A DNA stretch of 64,000 nt from Novosphingobium jiangmenense (GTDB lineage Bacteria; Pseudomonadota; Alphaproteobacteria; Sphingomonadales; Sphingomonadaceae): assembly GCF_015694345.1 (NCBI RefSeq), contig NZ_JADQDC010000017.1, positions 1-64,000 of the forward strand, given 5' to 3'. The position numbers and the translations under genes are program-made. A model generated the notes under the pieces. It saw only the letters and a program-made list of their open reading frames with translations, did no database searches and was not told the origin of the DNA. Below, piece by piece: positions 1 to 9,389 of the stretch (its first letter is position 1; each line of letters begins with the position of its first letter).

Positions 1-355
1 AGGACACCCCAGGGCTGATAGCACGGCGCCGAACCCTGAGCGACGCTGCGGATGCGGAACCCGCCATGATTGTGCGACTTGTCAGCACAAACGACAGGTT
101 CTTTTCACGCAGCCGCTTGCCAGAAGCAAAAGCAGCCCGCGAGCCGCTGCCACAGCTTCGTCCTCTCACATATGTCCGCCCTCAGGCTGAGCCGACCAGG
201 GGCCCGGAACCGCCCCCCGGCCATTCGCAACCGGTCCCGCGCCCTCCCCGCGCGTGCCGCAACGGCGCCGCACCGGTCGCGCGATCTGTGCTTATCCCAC
301 CGGCGTCATGGTCCGCACTCGCCAGCGGATGAGGCTTCATATCACGTGTCCCGCT

Positions 356-378
356 CATCCTGAGCTTGTCGAAGGATG
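356..378. repeat. Sphingomonad-type intergenic repeat (CTGAGCTTGTCGAAGG family)
   Basis: The core reads CCTGAGCTTGTCGAAGG and is flanked by the inverted ends CATCC and GGATG. This short motif is scattered widely in sphingomonad intergenic regions. Degenerate relatives appear again between acpP and fabF at 60945-60957 and 60994-61011. Its function is unknown. Confidence 0.6.
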
Positions 379-498
379 CCCACCCCCAACCCCTCCCGCC
401 TGCGGGAGGGGAGAACGAGCGTTGCGTCTTGCCCTCCCGCAGGCGGGAGGGCCGCGAGACTTGGAGAGCGTAGCGAACCTAGTCGCAGCGGGGTGGGC
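379..498. repeat. Palindromic intergenic repeat element with two hairpins
   Basis: The element opens with CCCACCCCC and closes with GGGGTGGGC, so its ends are inverted. Inside are two strong stem-loops, 391-410 and 432-451, each built on CCCTCCCGC pairing with GCGGGAGGG. The layout fits a REP/MITE-like non-coding repeat and it directly follows the CTGAGCTTGTCGAAGG repeat. No coding capacity is visible. Confidence 0.55.
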
Positions 499-614
499 AC
501 CCGAGCGCCGCGCGAGAGTTATGTCACGCAAAGCCGCAAAGTTGTTGCGCCCAAGACTTGCACTCCCTCAAGGCCGCGTCCACTGCAAGCCCTTCACCCA
601 GAAGGACCCAAGGC

Positions 615-1217
615 TTGGATATCGTCGGTTTCGCGCTTGCCGTACTGCTGATCGAACTGACGCCCGGCCCCAACATGGCCTGGCTGGCGGGCCTCGCCGC
701 GACCGAGGGCAAGCGGAATGGCATGGCGGCCGTTGCGGGAGTTGCAGTGGGCTTGCTGGCCAACGGCGCGCTTGCTGCCCTCGGCCTTGCCGCCCTGCTC
801 GAAAGCTTTCCCGCCTTGTGGAACGGCCTGCGCATCGCCGGCGCCCTGATGATGGTGTGGCTCGCGGTCGAGGCCTGGCGCGGTGCGGGCAACGAAACGC
901 CTGCCGCCAACGGCACCACCGGCCGCGCCTTCGCGACCGGTGCGCTGATCAACCTGCTCAATCCCAAGGCCTATCTGTTCTTCGTGGTCGTCGCCCCGCA
1001 GTTCCTCGGCGGCGAGACGCTCAGCATCGGCAATGCCCTGCTGCTAAGCGTGATCAGCACCGCGATCGCCACGCTGATCCACTGCGCGATCGTGCTCGCC
1101 GGAGCCCGCGCGCAAGGCTGGCTGTCCGATCCCCGGCGGACACGGACGGTCCGCCGGATCTTCGCGCTGATCATCCTCGGCGTGGCAGCATCTTTCCTGC
1201 TCACGCCGGTCCGCTAA
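615..1217 (+). CDS. LysE/RhtB family amino-acid exporter
   Basis: A roughly 200-residue inner-membrane protein of the LysE/RhtB translocator family, which exports amino acids or related metabolites. The family signature ELTPGPNMAWLA lies in the first hydrophobic helix (about residues 13-24), and a second conserved patch, LINLLNPKAYLFF, lies near residue 120. Five to six hydrophobic segments are visible. I chose the TTG start at 615 because family proteins begin just before the first helix and a GAAGGA Shine-Dalgarno sits 8 bases upstream; an ATG at 558 would add 19 unlikely residues. It converges on the GH3 gene with a 4-base gap. The substrate cannot be told from sequence. Confidence 0.8.
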   Translation: MDIVGFALAVLLIELTPGPNMAWLAGLAATEGKRNGMAAVAGVAVGLLANGALAALGLAALLESFPALWNGLRIAGALMMVWLAVEAWRGAGNETPAANGTTGRAFATGALINLLNPKAYLFFVVVAPQFLGGETLSIGNALLLSVISTAIATLIHCAIVLAGARAQGWLSDPRRTRTVRRIFALIILGVAASFLLTPVR

Positions 1218-1221
1218 AGGC

Positions 1222-3639
1222 CTACTGCACGAACGGCGGGCAGGGAATCGTCTCGCCCACGCCCTCGATGCGGGCGTTGCGCAGGCTCACCGTGAAGCCC
1301 TTGTCCGCGCCGAGCCGCAGCGGCGAACCCACGGCATTCAGCTTCGCCCCGTGCTCCGCAAAGCAGGTCAGCGGGATGCGCAGGGTCGCTGGCTTGCCCG
1401 GCGCCCCGAGGCTCTGGCTGACATCCATCTTCACGCCCGCGAACGACACCGTGACCGGACCGCTGCCGCGCTGGTCAAGCCGCCAGTCCAGCCGAAGCGC
1501 GAAGCCGCCATTCAGGTGGCGCTGCATGTCGACCACCGGCCCGTCGAGCGCGATGTCGCCCTTCCCGGCCCAGGTGAACTGCCGCGCATCTTCCTGTGCC
1601 GCCACGTCGACCGCGCGCATCGTCACCACGCTGTCGAGACCCAGCCGCCACGGTTCGATCACCTTGCCGGCCCTGATAAACGTCGTCTCGCTCAGCAAGC
1701 TGCCCAGTTCGACACGCGGGTCTTCGTTGACCTTGCCGACGCTGGCGGGCTTCGCATAGCTCAACCCGTGGCCCACCCGCCACAGCGGGTCGATCATCGG
1801 CGAGCGCGCATCGCGCGGCCAGTCGAACGCCAGCGTCCCGGTGAAATCGCGGACCGGCTTGCCGTCCTTGCGCGCCACCAGCACATCGGCCACGCCCTGC
1901 CCCTGCGAACCCGGCTGCCACGCGGCGACGAAGGCATCGGCGACGTTCATCTCCGGTCCCACGAACATCGGGCGTCCGGACAGGAACACCGCCACCACCG
2001 GCACGCCTTGCGCCTTGAGCTGCTTCATCAGCTCCAGTTCGCCCTCGCGCGACTGGAAGGCGAGGTTGGGCACGTCGCCCTGAAACTCGGCATAGGGCTG
2101 CTCGCCGAATACTACGATGGCGACGTCAGGCTTGGTCGCGTCAGGACCCTTGGCGTTGATCTCGGTCGTGCCACCAGCCTCGGCCACGGCCTCCGAAATA
2201 GCCAGCCCGATGGTGCGGCCCTTGGGGAAGTCGGCCCCGGTGGTGTCCGTGCCCTGCCAGGTGATCGTCCATCCACCGGCCTGCATCGCCATGCTGTCAG
2301 CCCCCGGCCCGGTCACCAGCACCTTGGCCCCCGGCTTGATCGGCAGGACCGACCCCTCGTTCTTCAGCAGCACCAGCGACTTGGCCACGGCCTCGCGCGC
2401 CACGTCGAGATGCGCCTGTGCGCCGACTGCTGCCGGATCACCGCGCTCGACCAGCTTCGGCCCCATCAGGCCGAGCTTGTACTTCACGCGCAGGATGCGC
2501 CGCACCGCGTCGTCAAGGCGCGCCATCGAAATCTTGCCCTCGCGCACTTCGCGCAAGGTGTTGTCGTACAGGCCCTTCCAGCTGTCGGGTGCCATGTAGA
2601 GATCGAGCCCGGCGTTGATCGAAGCGGCGCAGTCGGTCGGAGTGCAGCCCTCCACCTGCCCGTGCCCGTTCCAGTCGCCGACGACCAGCCCTTCGAAGCC
2701 CATGCGCTTCTTGAGCACGTCGGTCAGGAGCGAGCGGTTGCCGTGGTTCTTGACCCCGTTCCAGCTCGAGAAGCTGGCCATGACCGTCAGCGCCCCGGCG
2801 TCGATCGCCACGGGATAGCCCTGCGCGTGCAGCCGGACGAGCTCGGCCTCGGACAGCTTCGCATCGCCCTGATCCTTGCCATTCTCGGTCCCGCCATCGG
2901 CAAGGAAGTGCTTGGCGCTGGCAGCGACCTTCTCGGACGGCAGCGGCTTTCCGGCGAGCAAAGGTCCCTGAAGACCCTCGACCATCGCCTTCGAATAGCT
3001 GGCGATCACAGCGGGGTCGCTGGAGTAACCCTCGTAGGCACGGCCCCAACGCAAGTCTTGGGGAGCAGCGAGGGTTGGCGCGAAAGTCCATTCGATGCCT
3101 GAGCCCGCCACTTCCGCCGCAGTCGCCGCGCCGATCCGCTTGATCAGCTCGGCATCATGGGCCGCGCCAAGGCCGACGTTGTGCGGGAAGATGGTTGCGC
3201 CCGGCAGGTTGGAATGGCCGTGAACTGCGTCGACACCGAACAGGATCGGCACCCCTGCCCCGGCCTTGCGCGAGGCAGCGCGGAATTCCTTGACCAGCTT
3301 GAACCACTTGGCCGCGTCAGCGCGCTCGTCGCCATAAGGACCGCTGTTGCCGCCGGCGAGGATCGAGCCGAGCGGGTAGCGGGCAAGGTCCTCGGGCTTT
3401 ATCGAGCTGATGTCGCCCTGGATCACCTGCCCGACCTTCTGCTCGACCGTCAGCTTGCGCAGCAGCTTGCTGATCGCCTTCTCGGTCTTAGCATCGGTGA
3501 TGGTCGACGGGCTGTGCGCCACCGGCCAGTTCGCCGGATTGGCAACAGGGCTTTCCTGCGCCGCGACCGGCGCGGCCAGAAGCAGGAATGATAGCGCCGC
3601 CATGCTTGCCTTGGCCTGGCGCAAGCTTCCCTTCGACAT
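1222..3639 (-). CDS. Glycoside hydrolase family 3 beta-glucosidase (exo-glucanase)
   Basis: An 805-residue exported GH3 enzyme that releases glucose from beta-glucan oligosaccharides. It has a signal peptide (hydrophobic stretch ending LLLAAPVAAQ), the N-terminal GH3 barrel with VDAVHGHSN and KHFLADGG substrate-binding loops, the VVGDWNGHGQ segment carrying the predicted nucleophile Asp near residue 322, a GH3 C-terminal domain, and an extra C-terminal beta domain typical of ExoP-like members. The ATG at 3639 is preferred over an in-frame TTG at 3651 because GGGGAAG lies just ahead of it. It is separated from the MFS gene by 71 bases containing its own LacI-type operator, so it is probably a second unit of the same regulon. 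Confidence 0.9.
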   Translation of the reverse strand: MSKGSLRQAKASMAALSFLLLAAPVAAQESPVANPANWPVAHSPSTITDAKTEKAISKLLRKLTVEQKVGQVIQGDISSIKPEDLARYPLGSILAGGNSGPYGDERADAAKWFKLVKEFRAASRKAGAGVPILFGVDAVHGHSNLPGATIFPHNVGLGAAHDAELIKRIGAATAAEVAGSGIEWTFAPTLAAPQDLRWGRAYEGYSSDPAVIASYSKAMVEGLQGPLLAGKPLPSEKVAASAKHFLADGGTENGKDQGDAKLSEAELVRLHAQGYPVAIDAGALTVMASFSSWNGVKNHGNRSLLTDVLKKRMGFEGLVVGDWNGHGQVEGCTPTDCAASINAGLDLYMAPDSWKGLYDNTLREVREGKISMARLDDAVRRILRVKYKLGLMGPKLVERGDPAAVGAQAHLDVAREAVAKSLVLLKNEGSVLPIKPGAKVLVTGPGADSMAMQAGGWTITWQGTDTTGADFPKGRTIGLAISEAVAEAGGTTEINAKGPDATKPDVAIVVFGEQPYAEFQGDVPNLAFQSREGELELMKQLKAQGVPVVAVFLSGRPMFVGPEMNVADAFVAAWQPGSQGQGVADVLVARKDGKPVRDFTGTLAFDWPRDARSPMIDPLWRVGHGLSYAKPASVGKVNEDPRVELGSLLSETTFIRAGKVIEPWRLGLDSVVTMRAVDVAAQEDARQFTWAGKGDIALDGPVVDMQRHLNGGFALRLDWRLDQRGSGPVTVSFAGVKMDVSQSLGAPGKPATLRIPLTCFAEHGAKLNAVGSPLRLGADKGFTVSLRNARIEGVGETIPCPPFVQ

Positions 3640-3656
3640 CGACTTCCCCAAATTCT

Positions 3657-3668
3657 GTGAACGTTCTC
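3657..3668 (-). promoter_or_regulatory. LacI-type operator upstream of the GH3 gene
   Basis: GTGAACGTTCTC, a near-perfect 12-base palindrome with an AACGTT core, ends 17 bases before the GH3 start codon. It differs by one or two bases from the pair upstream of the TonB receptor (14804-14833). A degenerate half-site, GCGTTTCAC, follows at 3675-3683. Assignment to the LacI protein at 4901-5959 is inferred from co-location and from the family's known preference for such palindromes. Confidence 0.65.
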
Positions 3669-3722
3669 AATCGAGCGTTTCACACGTTTGCGAATGGAAA
3701 TCAACCCTGCGCCGGAGAAGTG

Positions 3723-4904
3723 TCAGGCGGTTCGTCGCAAGCCGAGGAGAAGCACCGTGGCGCACAGCGCGAGCAGCGCCAGCACCACGAAGAGCGCGCC
3801 GAAGCCGAGCGTCGGCACAAGCGCCAAAGTCAATGCAGGCATGGCCAGCGACGGAATCGTATTGGTCAGGTTGAACAGGCCGAGATCGCGCCCGCGCCGC
3901 GCGCTGTCCGGCAGGACGCGCAGGGTATGCGCGCTGTGCAGGGCGAGGAACGCCGAAGTCGAAAGGCCGAACAGGATGTACCCGGCAATCGCCCCGTCGC
4001 GGCTCCCGGTCATGGCCATGACCAGCAGCCCGAGCGCTGCGCCAACCGACGCCAGCACCAGCGGCATGACCGGCTCGCCGGTACGGTCCGCCCTGCCCCC
4101 GGCGACCAGTGCAACCAGCGCGCCGATCAGCATCGCGGTCAGCAGAACGCGAGCAATCGCGCTGTCGGCCAGACCGGGATCGACAGTGCGCAACCACAGG
4201 TAGAAGAACGCGAAGAGCGAAGCTTCGGAAATCTGGACCAGCAGGCGCGCCAGCCACATCCGCGTGGCCATGCCCTTGAGCACCTTGCGCGCAACCTCGC
4301 TGCCATCGGCAGGTCTCGACGTGCCAGACACAACGGCGTCCTCGCCCAGCAGAACCAGCGGCAGGACACAGAGCGCGACGATTGCGCCGACAAAGGCAAA
4401 GCGCGTTTCGAGCGCAAGCCCCTCGCCCAACGTGGCCACGGCACCAGCCAGCGCGCCTGACGCGGGGGCGAAGGCGAGCAATCCTCCAAGCAGGCCCTTG
4501 CGCCTGTCGGGCACCTGATCTCCGGCCCAGGCCGAAAGCGGCCCGAGCATCATGTTCAGCCCGACCTGCCACAGCGCGATGACCACGGCGAGCGAAAGTA
4601 GCGTCCCGGTGCGCGGCGCCATCTGCAGCATCACGCTCGACAGCAGCAGCCCCGCCAGCACGAAGGGCCGTCGTTTGCCCGCCACGTCGCTCGCCCATCC
4701 GAAGACGATGTTACACAGGCTGGCGGCAATCGCGCCAAGGAAGGTGGTCGCCGCAAGCCAGCCCACGGCCTTGGCACCGGCCAGGTGGCCGACATGCATC
4801 GGCAGAAGCAGCGTCAGGAACGGGACATAGGCAATCGTCGATCCGGCCCAGGCGAGGGCATAGAGCGCGAGAAAGCGACGTTCGCGGCTCGGGGCGGCAG
4901 TCAC
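3723..4904 (-). CDS. MFS transporter, probable (oligo)saccharide uptake
   Basis: A 393-residue inner-membrane major facilitator with about 12 hydrophobic segments and no signal peptide. It resembles the sphingomonad sugar:cation symporter branch seen in glycan-utilisation loci. The start is GTG at 4904, sharing GTGA with the LacI stop codon, so the two are translationally coupled. As last gene of the receptor-led operon it would move glucose or short beta-glucosides from periplasm to cytoplasm. The substrate is inferred only from the neighbouring GH16 and GH3 enzymes. Confidence 0.75.
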   Translation of the reverse strand: MTAAPSRERRFLALYALAWAGSTIAYVPFLTLLLPMHVGHLAGAKAVGWLAATTFLGAIAASLCNIVFGWASDVAGKRRPFVLAGLLLSSVMLQMAPRTGTLLSLAVVIALWQVGLNMMLGPLSAWAGDQVPDRRKGLLGGLLAFAPASGALAGAVATLGEGLALETRFAFVGAIVALCVLPLVLLGEDAVVSGTSRPADGSEVARKVLKGMATRMWLARLLVQISEASLFAFFYLWLRTVDPGLADSAIARVLLTAMLIGALVALVAGGRADRTGEPVMPLVLASVGAALGLLVMAMTGSRDGAIAGYILFGLSTSAFLALHSAHTLRVLPDSARRGRDLGLFNLTNTIPSLAMPALTLALVPTLGFGALFVVLALLALCATVLLLGLRRTA

Positions 4905-5959
4905 GCCGCCGGGCCGGTGGAGCCGCGGATCTCGAAGCCCATCGGCAGGATCACCGGCCCCGGTGTCGCTTCGCCCTTCTGCGCCGCGATCAGGCTGCGA
5001 ACGGCAGTTGCCGTCGTCTCGGCAATCGGCTGATCGACAGCGGTAAGTGCGGGACGGGTAAACCGCACCAATGGGGTATTGTCGAAGCTGACCAGCGAAA
5101 GGTCCGCCGGAATGGACAGGCCGAGTTCGTCGGCAATTTCCACCGTGGCCAGCGCCATCTGGTCATTGCTGGCAATGATCGCGCTCGGCCGATCGAGGCT
5201 TGTGAGCAGTGCGCGGGCCGCGCGCACGCCCGAGGCGTAAGTGAAATCGCCCGCTTCCAGCAAACCGTCGGTGGGCAGACCGGCTGCGTCCATCTCGGCC
5301 TTCCAGCCGTCGATGCGCTTGGCCGAGAGGCGATATTCGGACGGGCCGGAAATGAAGCCGATGCGCTTGTGGCCAAGTTCGATCAGGTGGCGCGTTGCCG
5401 TGCGGGCACCGCCTTCGTCGTCCATCGAGACCATGATGCCATCGGGCAGGCCCTCCTCGTGCACCTGCGCGCCGATCCGCGCGAAGGGCACATTGTGACG
5501 GGTCAGCGTTTCGAGGATCTGCGGGTTGTCCGAGTGCGGCGGCGTCAGGATCGCGCCGTCAGGCTGGAGCGCCGCAATCGCCGCGCCCAGTTCCCGCTCG
5601 ACGTGATCATTGTGCGTGTCGACCAGTTCGAAGATCAGGCGATAGCCCTGTTCGGCGCACTCCAGCATTCCGCCGAGCAGCATCTGGTCGACCCAGTCGG
5701 TGCCTTGCCGCGCCCGCCAGTCGGCGATGGTGCGCTCGCGGTCGTTGAGGGCGAGGATCAGGTAGGAGCGCGATCCGCTCATCCGCTGCGCCGCGATCGA
5801 CGGCACGTAGCCGAGCTTGTCGATCGAGGCCTGGACCTTCTCGCGCATTTCGGGCCGGACGTTGGCCTCGTTGTTGATGACGCGGCTGACCGTCTGCAGC
5901 GAGACGCCCGCATCGGCCGCCACGTGCTTGATCGTCACCGCCTGCCGCCTGCGCGCCAT
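4901..5959 (-). CDS. LacI family transcriptional regulator
   Basis: A 352-residue repressor of the LacI/GalR family. The N-terminal helix-turn-helix (residues about 6-26, VTIKHVAADAGVSLQTVSRVIN) and hinge helix are followed by a periplasmic-binding-protein-like effector domain containing FISGPSEYRLSAKRIDGW and a SLVSFDNTPLVRFTRPALTAVDQP tail typical of sugar-responsive members. It lies inside the operon it probably controls, 6 bases after the GH16 gene and overlapping the MFS gene. Three near-identical palindromes ahead of the TonB receptor and GH3 genes are its likely operators. The effector is probably a glucan breakdown product, which is an inference. Confidence 0.9.
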   Translation of the reverse strand: MARRRQAVTIKHVAADAGVSLQTVSRVINNEANVRPEMREKVQASIDKLGYVPSIAAQRMSGSRSYLILALNDRERTIADWRARQGTDWVDQMLLGGMLECAEQGYRLIFELVDTHNDHVERELGAAIAALQPDGAILTPPHSDNPQILETLTRHNVPFARIGAQVHEEGLPDGIMVSMDDEGGARTATRHLIELGHKRIGFISGPSEYRLSAKRIDGWKAEMDAAGLPTDGLLEAGDFTYASGVRAARALLTSLDRPSAIIASNDQMALATVEIADELGLSIPADLSLVSFDNTPLVRFTRPALTAVDQPIAETTATAVRSLIAAQKGEATPGPVILPMGFEIRGSTGPAA

Positions 5960-5965
5960 GGGCTG

Positions 5966-6871
5966 TCAGTTCCCCCCGCTCTTCGTTCCGGGCCCTGCGT
6001 TACCCGCTTCGCCCGGCTTTTGCCATACGCGCACCCAGTCAATTGCCATCGTTTTGGGGAAGCCCGAACCGTCGACGCCCTTGCCGTTGCGGCTCTCCGA
6101 GAGATGCCCGCCGATGGCGAGGTTGAGGATCAGGTGAAAGGGCTTGTCGAACGGCGCGCCCGGCTTGTCCGAGCCAAGCGTGTGCCACTCATGGGGCAAG
6201 CGGCGGGCATAGTCCTTGCCGTCGACACGCCAGACCATGCCGTCCTTGTCCCACTCGACCTCGTAGGTGTGGAAGGCGGTCGGATCGGAGAGCTGCGTTT
6301 CCTCGCTGATATAGCGGTTGCGCGGGGGCTGCCCGCCGAAGTGGATCGTGCCGAGCACATGGTTCTCCCGCCCGGCCTCGCAGGTCTCACACGGCTCACC
6401 GAGGTTGACCGCCTCCATGATGTCGATCTCGCCCGAGCGCGCCCAGCCGCCATAGGCCCAGTCCTCGGGCAGCATCCAGATCGCAGGCCATGTGCCCTGC
6501 CCTTGCGGAAGACGCGCGCGGACCTGGATCTTGCCGTAGAGCCACGAGGCCTTGCCCTGCGTTGAAAGGCGCGCCGAGGTGAACGGCTTCCTCCGGGTCG
6601 CCTCGGCCTTTTCCATGCTGTCGCGCTGGTCGCGCGGGAATGCCGGGCCGGTGAAGTCCTCGCGCTGCGCGACGATCTCCAGAACGCCATCCTTGACGCG
6701 ATGGTTGGCCGCGCGTGCGGTGTAGCACTGGCGCTCCTCGTTGCCGCCGCCCCAGCAGTCCTCGGCAAGGACCCAGTGGGTGCGATCGAGCGAGGTGCCG
6801 TCAAACTCGTCGGCCCAGACGAGTTGCCAATCGGGTTGGACCGCCGCCGCGGCCAGAAGCAGAAAGCTCAT
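5966..6871 (-). CDS. Glycoside hydrolase family 16 endo-beta-glucanase (laminarinase-like)
   Basis: A 301-residue exported GH16 enzyme cutting internal beta-1,3 (or mixed) glucan bonds. A short hydrophobic signal segment opens the protein, then WQLVWADEFDG, the usual GH16 entry motif. The catalytic signature GEIDIMEA places the nucleophile Glu at about 148, the assisting Asp at 150 and the acid/base Glu at 153. A WRVDGK and a GxHLSES patch follow, and the family's C-terminal WVRVW closes the domain. The ATG at 6871 shares ATGA with the halogenase stop. A longer in-frame extension upstream is only a shadow of the halogenase gene. It acts in the periplasm or outside the cell, before the GH3 enzyme. 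Confidence 0.9.
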   Translation of the reverse strand: MSFLLLAAAAVQPDWQLVWADEFDGTSLDRTHWVLAEDCWGGGNEERQCYTARAANHRVKDGVLEIVAQREDFTGPAFPRDQRDSMEKAEATRRKPFTSARLSTQGKASWLYGKIQVRARLPQGQGTWPAIWMLPEDWAYGGWARSGEIDIMEAVNLGEPCETCEAGRENHVLGTIHFGGQPPRNRYISEETQLSDPTAFHTYEVEWDKDGMVWRVDGKDYARRLPHEWHTLGSDKPGAPFDKPFHLILNLAIGGHLSESRNGKGVDGSGFPKTMAIDWVRVWQKPGEAGNAGPGTKSGGN

Positions 6872-8370
6872 GCCGCTGCCGGAACCTCCGCACCGCAATA
6901 GCGGGCCACGTAATCGCCGTGCGAGGGCAGCGCGGCGACGGTGCGGCTGACCTGCTCGCGCAGGGAGCCGAGCAGATGCTTCAGTTCCTCGTCGCGCAGC
7001 TTGGCGGCGACCGGGTGGTGGCTTTGCGGACTGATCCCCTGTCCCATCATCACCTGCACCCAGGAATTCTCGGCGAAGAGTTCCTCGTTCTTGCGGAAGA
7101 CGCGGCCGGTTTCGCGGAACAGTTCGATCTTGTGTTCGAGGCTGGCGGGGATCTCCATGCTGGCGCAGTGCCGCCAGAACGGCGTGTCGCGGCGGTCGGT
7201 CGCCTTGTAGTGCAGGATCAGGAAGTCGCGGATCTGTTCCATGTCGGTGAACTGCTGTTCGTTGAACTCGTCGATGTCGCGACTGCTGATTTCGCCCGCC
7301 GGCAGCATCCGCACGATGCGCAGGATGGCGCGCTGGATCAGGTGGATCGAGGTGGACTCGAGCGGCTCCATGAAGCCGCCCGAAAGCCCCACCGCCACGC
7401 AATTGCGGTGCCACTGCTTGCGCCGCGCGCCGGTGCGGAAGCGGATGTGGTTGGGCTTGACCAGCTTCTCGCCCTCCACGGTCGAGAGCAGCTTTTCGAG
7501 CGCCGCCTCGTGGCTCAGGTAGTCGCTGCAATAGACCACGCCGTTGCCCTGGCGGTGCTGCAGCGGGATGCGCCACTGCCAGCCCGCCTCGTGCGCGATG
7601 GCGCGGGTATAGGGTACCGGCGCGCGCACGCTGGAGGTCTGGATGGCGATGGCGCTGTCGCAAGGGAGCCAGTGTGTCCAGTCGTCGTACCCTGCGCGCA
7701 AGGCGCCCTCGATCAGCAGCGCGCGAAAGCCGGTGCAGTCGATGAACAGATCGCCTTCGATGCGGCGGTCGCCTTCCAGCACCAGCGCGGCGATGTTGCC
7801 GCTCTCGCCATCAAGTTCGACGCGGGCGATCTTGCCCTCGATCCGCGTGGTGCCATCGGCTTCGGCCATGGTGCGCAGGAACTTCGCGTAGAGGCCGGAA
7901 TCAAGCTGGTAGGCGTAGTTCATCCGGTCATCCGGAAGGTGCGCGAACTTGCCAGCTTCAGCCGCCTTCAGCTCAAGGCAGTATTCGCCGTAGGGCTCGG
8001 CATGTCCGCGCTCCAGACCGTTGAGCCAGAAGTGCTGGAAGCCCGCCGACCAGTGGTCCTTGCCGGTGCCGCCGAACGAGTGGAAGTAGTTCTCCCCCTG
8101 CACCCGCCAGTTCTCGAAATTGATGCCCAGCTTGAACGTCGCCTGCGTGGCGCGCATGAACTCGGCCTCGTTGATGCCGAGCAGGCGGTTGTAGGTGACG
8201 AGCGGCGGGATCGTGCTTTCACCGACGCCGATCGTGCCGATCTGCTCGCTCTCGACCAGCGTGACCTGCGCAACGGCCCCGAGCGTGCGGGCGAGCGCGG
8301 CGGCGGTCATCCATCCGGCGGTGCCGCCTCCGGCAATGACGATGCGGCGGGGCAGATGCGAAGCGGTCAT
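6868..8370 (-). CDS. Flavin-dependent (tryptophan-halogenase family) enzyme A
   Basis: A 500-residue FADH2-dependent halogenase-family protein. The dinucleotide-binding GGGTAGW lies at residues 14-20, the predicted catalytic Lys at about 80 in TFKLGINFENW, the family's WxWxIP as WQWRIP, and the conserved Glu in MEPLESTS. All residues known to be needed for HOCl delivery in PrnA/RebH-type enzymes therefore look present. It overlaps the GH16 gene and the cupin gene by 4 bases each. Members next to TonB receptors, SapC and sugar hydrolases are common in sphingomonads, Caulobacter and Xanthomonas, but their substrates are unknown; tryptophan halogenation should not be assumed. No signal peptide is seen, so it is probably cytoplasmic. 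Confidence 0.85.
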   Translation of the reverse strand: MTASHLPRRIVIAGGGTAGWMTAAALARTLGAVAQVTLVESEQIGTIGVGESTIPPLVTYNRLLGINEAEFMRATQATFKLGINFENWRVQGENYFHSFGGTGKDHWSAGFQHFWLNGLERGHAEPYGEYCLELKAAEAGKFAHLPDDRMNYAYQLDSGLYAKFLRTMAEADGTTRIEGKIARVELDGESGNIAALVLEGDRRIEGDLFIDCTGFRALLIEGALRAGYDDWTHWLPCDSAIAIQTSSVRAPVPYTRAIAHEAGWQWRIPLQHRQGNGVVYCSDYLSHEAALEKLLSTVEGEKLVKPNHIRFRTGARRKQWHRNCVAVGLSGGFMEPLESTSIHLIQRAILRIVRMLPAGEISSRDIDEFNEQQFTDMEQIRDFLILHYKATDRRDTPFWRHCASMEIPASLEHKIELFRETGRVFRKNEELFAENSWVQVMMGQGISPQSHHPVAAKLRDEELKHLLGSLREQVSRTVAALPSHGDYVARYCGAEVPAAA

Positions 8371-9389
8371 TGGCTGAGGCTCCTCAGGATGAACTGGTGA
8401 ATGCGGGCAGCGCCCTGCGCGTCGATGGGGCCGAGCGCGCCCTGCCCTTCTGCGGAAATGTGCGCGCGGGCCTCATCGCCGCCCGAGAACACGTAGTAGT
8501 CGAACAGATCGCGCCACACCGCGCGGTCCGCCTCCGGCAGGTCCCGAATGGCAAGCAGGGCGTGCGTCAGCGCGGTCTGGGGCTGGCCCATGTAGCGCGG
8601 GGTATCGCGCCACCAGTAATTGAGCAGGATGTTGAAAGGCCCGGTCGCCTCGACATGGTGCCACCACATCGAAGGCACGAACAGCGCGTCGCCCGGTTCG
8701 AGATCGGCCACCTGCCCGTGGGCCAGAGCCTCCGCAAAACGCGGGTGCGCATCGAAATCGGGCGCGGCGAAATCGACCATGCTGACCGCGCGCCCGGCCG
8801 GGGTGTTGTCGATCGGGCCGAGGTAGAGGTTGCGGAACTGGTCGGGCGGGAACAGCGTGAAGCGGCGGCGTCCCGCCACGCAGCACGCGAGGTTGTCGGG
8901 AAAATCGTTGTGCGCGGCGATGCGGGTGGGCGATCCGATCCACAGGCTTGTGATCGGATCGCGGCTTCCGAGATCGACGCGGTTTTCGGCATCGACGCCG
9001 TGGAAGTGCGTCGGCACGTCGATCGAGCCGAGGTAGATCACCGGGTGATCGGCGCGGCCTTCGTTGGCGTCAAAGCCTGCAAAGATGTCGTCCAGCTTGC
9101 CGCGCGCGGTGCGGAAGTTCATCTGCATGGCCGCGTCATAGAACAGGCGGCCGCCGCTGCCGGGATCGGCGAGGGAAACGGTGAACGGCACGGGGCGGGC
9201 GCGCTCCACCAGATAGGCACGGGCGGCGCGGGCCGATTGGAGGCCCGCCTGAACCAGCGGCCAATCGCGCACCAGGCCGCGCAGCACGAATGGTTCGCGC
9301 GCGCCCCGCAGCATGGCGTCGAGATCGCCGGGTGCTTCGAGCGTCCGTTCGGCAACGGCAGGAAGCGTCAGGGCAGCGGCCTCAGCCAC
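8367..9389 (-). CDS. Cupin-like (JmjC/cupin_8) domain protein
   Basis: A 340-residue soluble protein of the cupin-8/JmjC-like fold, related to Fe(II)/2-oxoglutarate hydroxylases. The metal-binding HxD is visible in AAHNDFPDNLACCVAG and the distal His in SMWWHHVEA, with FTLFPPDQ between them, as in FIH-type enzymes. It starts with GTG at 9389 (MAEAAALTL) and overlaps SapC by 8 bases and halogenase A by 4. Its constant company with halogenases and SapC suggests it modifies the same unknown target. Hydroxylase activity is inferred from the metal ligands; no substrate can be named. Confidence 0.75.
   Translation of the reverse strand: MAEAAALTLPAVAERTLEAPGDLDAMLRGAREPFVLRGLVRDWPLVQAGLQSARAARAYLVERARPVPFTVSLADPGSGGRLFYDAAMQMNFRTARGKLDDIFAGFDANEGRADHPVIYLGSIDVPTHFHGVDAENRVDLGSRDPITSLWIGSPTRIAAHNDFPDNLACCVAGRRRFTLFPPDQFRNLYLGPIDNTPAGRAVSMVDFAAPDFDAHPRFAEALAHGQVADLEPGDALFVPSMWWHHVEATGPFNILLNYWWRDTPRYMGQPQTALTHALLAIRDLPEADRAVWRDLFDYYVFSGGDEARAHISAEGQGALGPIDAQGAARIHQFILRSLSQ

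Larger units (their letters stand above)
1..557. other. Intergenic stretch without a convincing gene
   Basis: About 550 bases precede the LysE-type gene. The open frames here are short, proline/arginine-rich and show no family pattern, so I call no gene. The stretch holds two repeat elements (listed separately) and, near 521-541, a CGCAAAGCCGCAAAG-type direct repeat of a kind common in alphaproteobacterial intergenic DNA. The left part (1-350) shows nothing I recognise; it may contain the end of a gene beginning outside the window, but no frame supports that. Confidence 0.5.

Noticed and set aside
5966..7663. 565-codon version of the GH16 gene extending into the halogenase
   Set aside because: The added 264 residues are an out-of-frame shadow of halogenase A; a signal peptide begins at ATG 6871.
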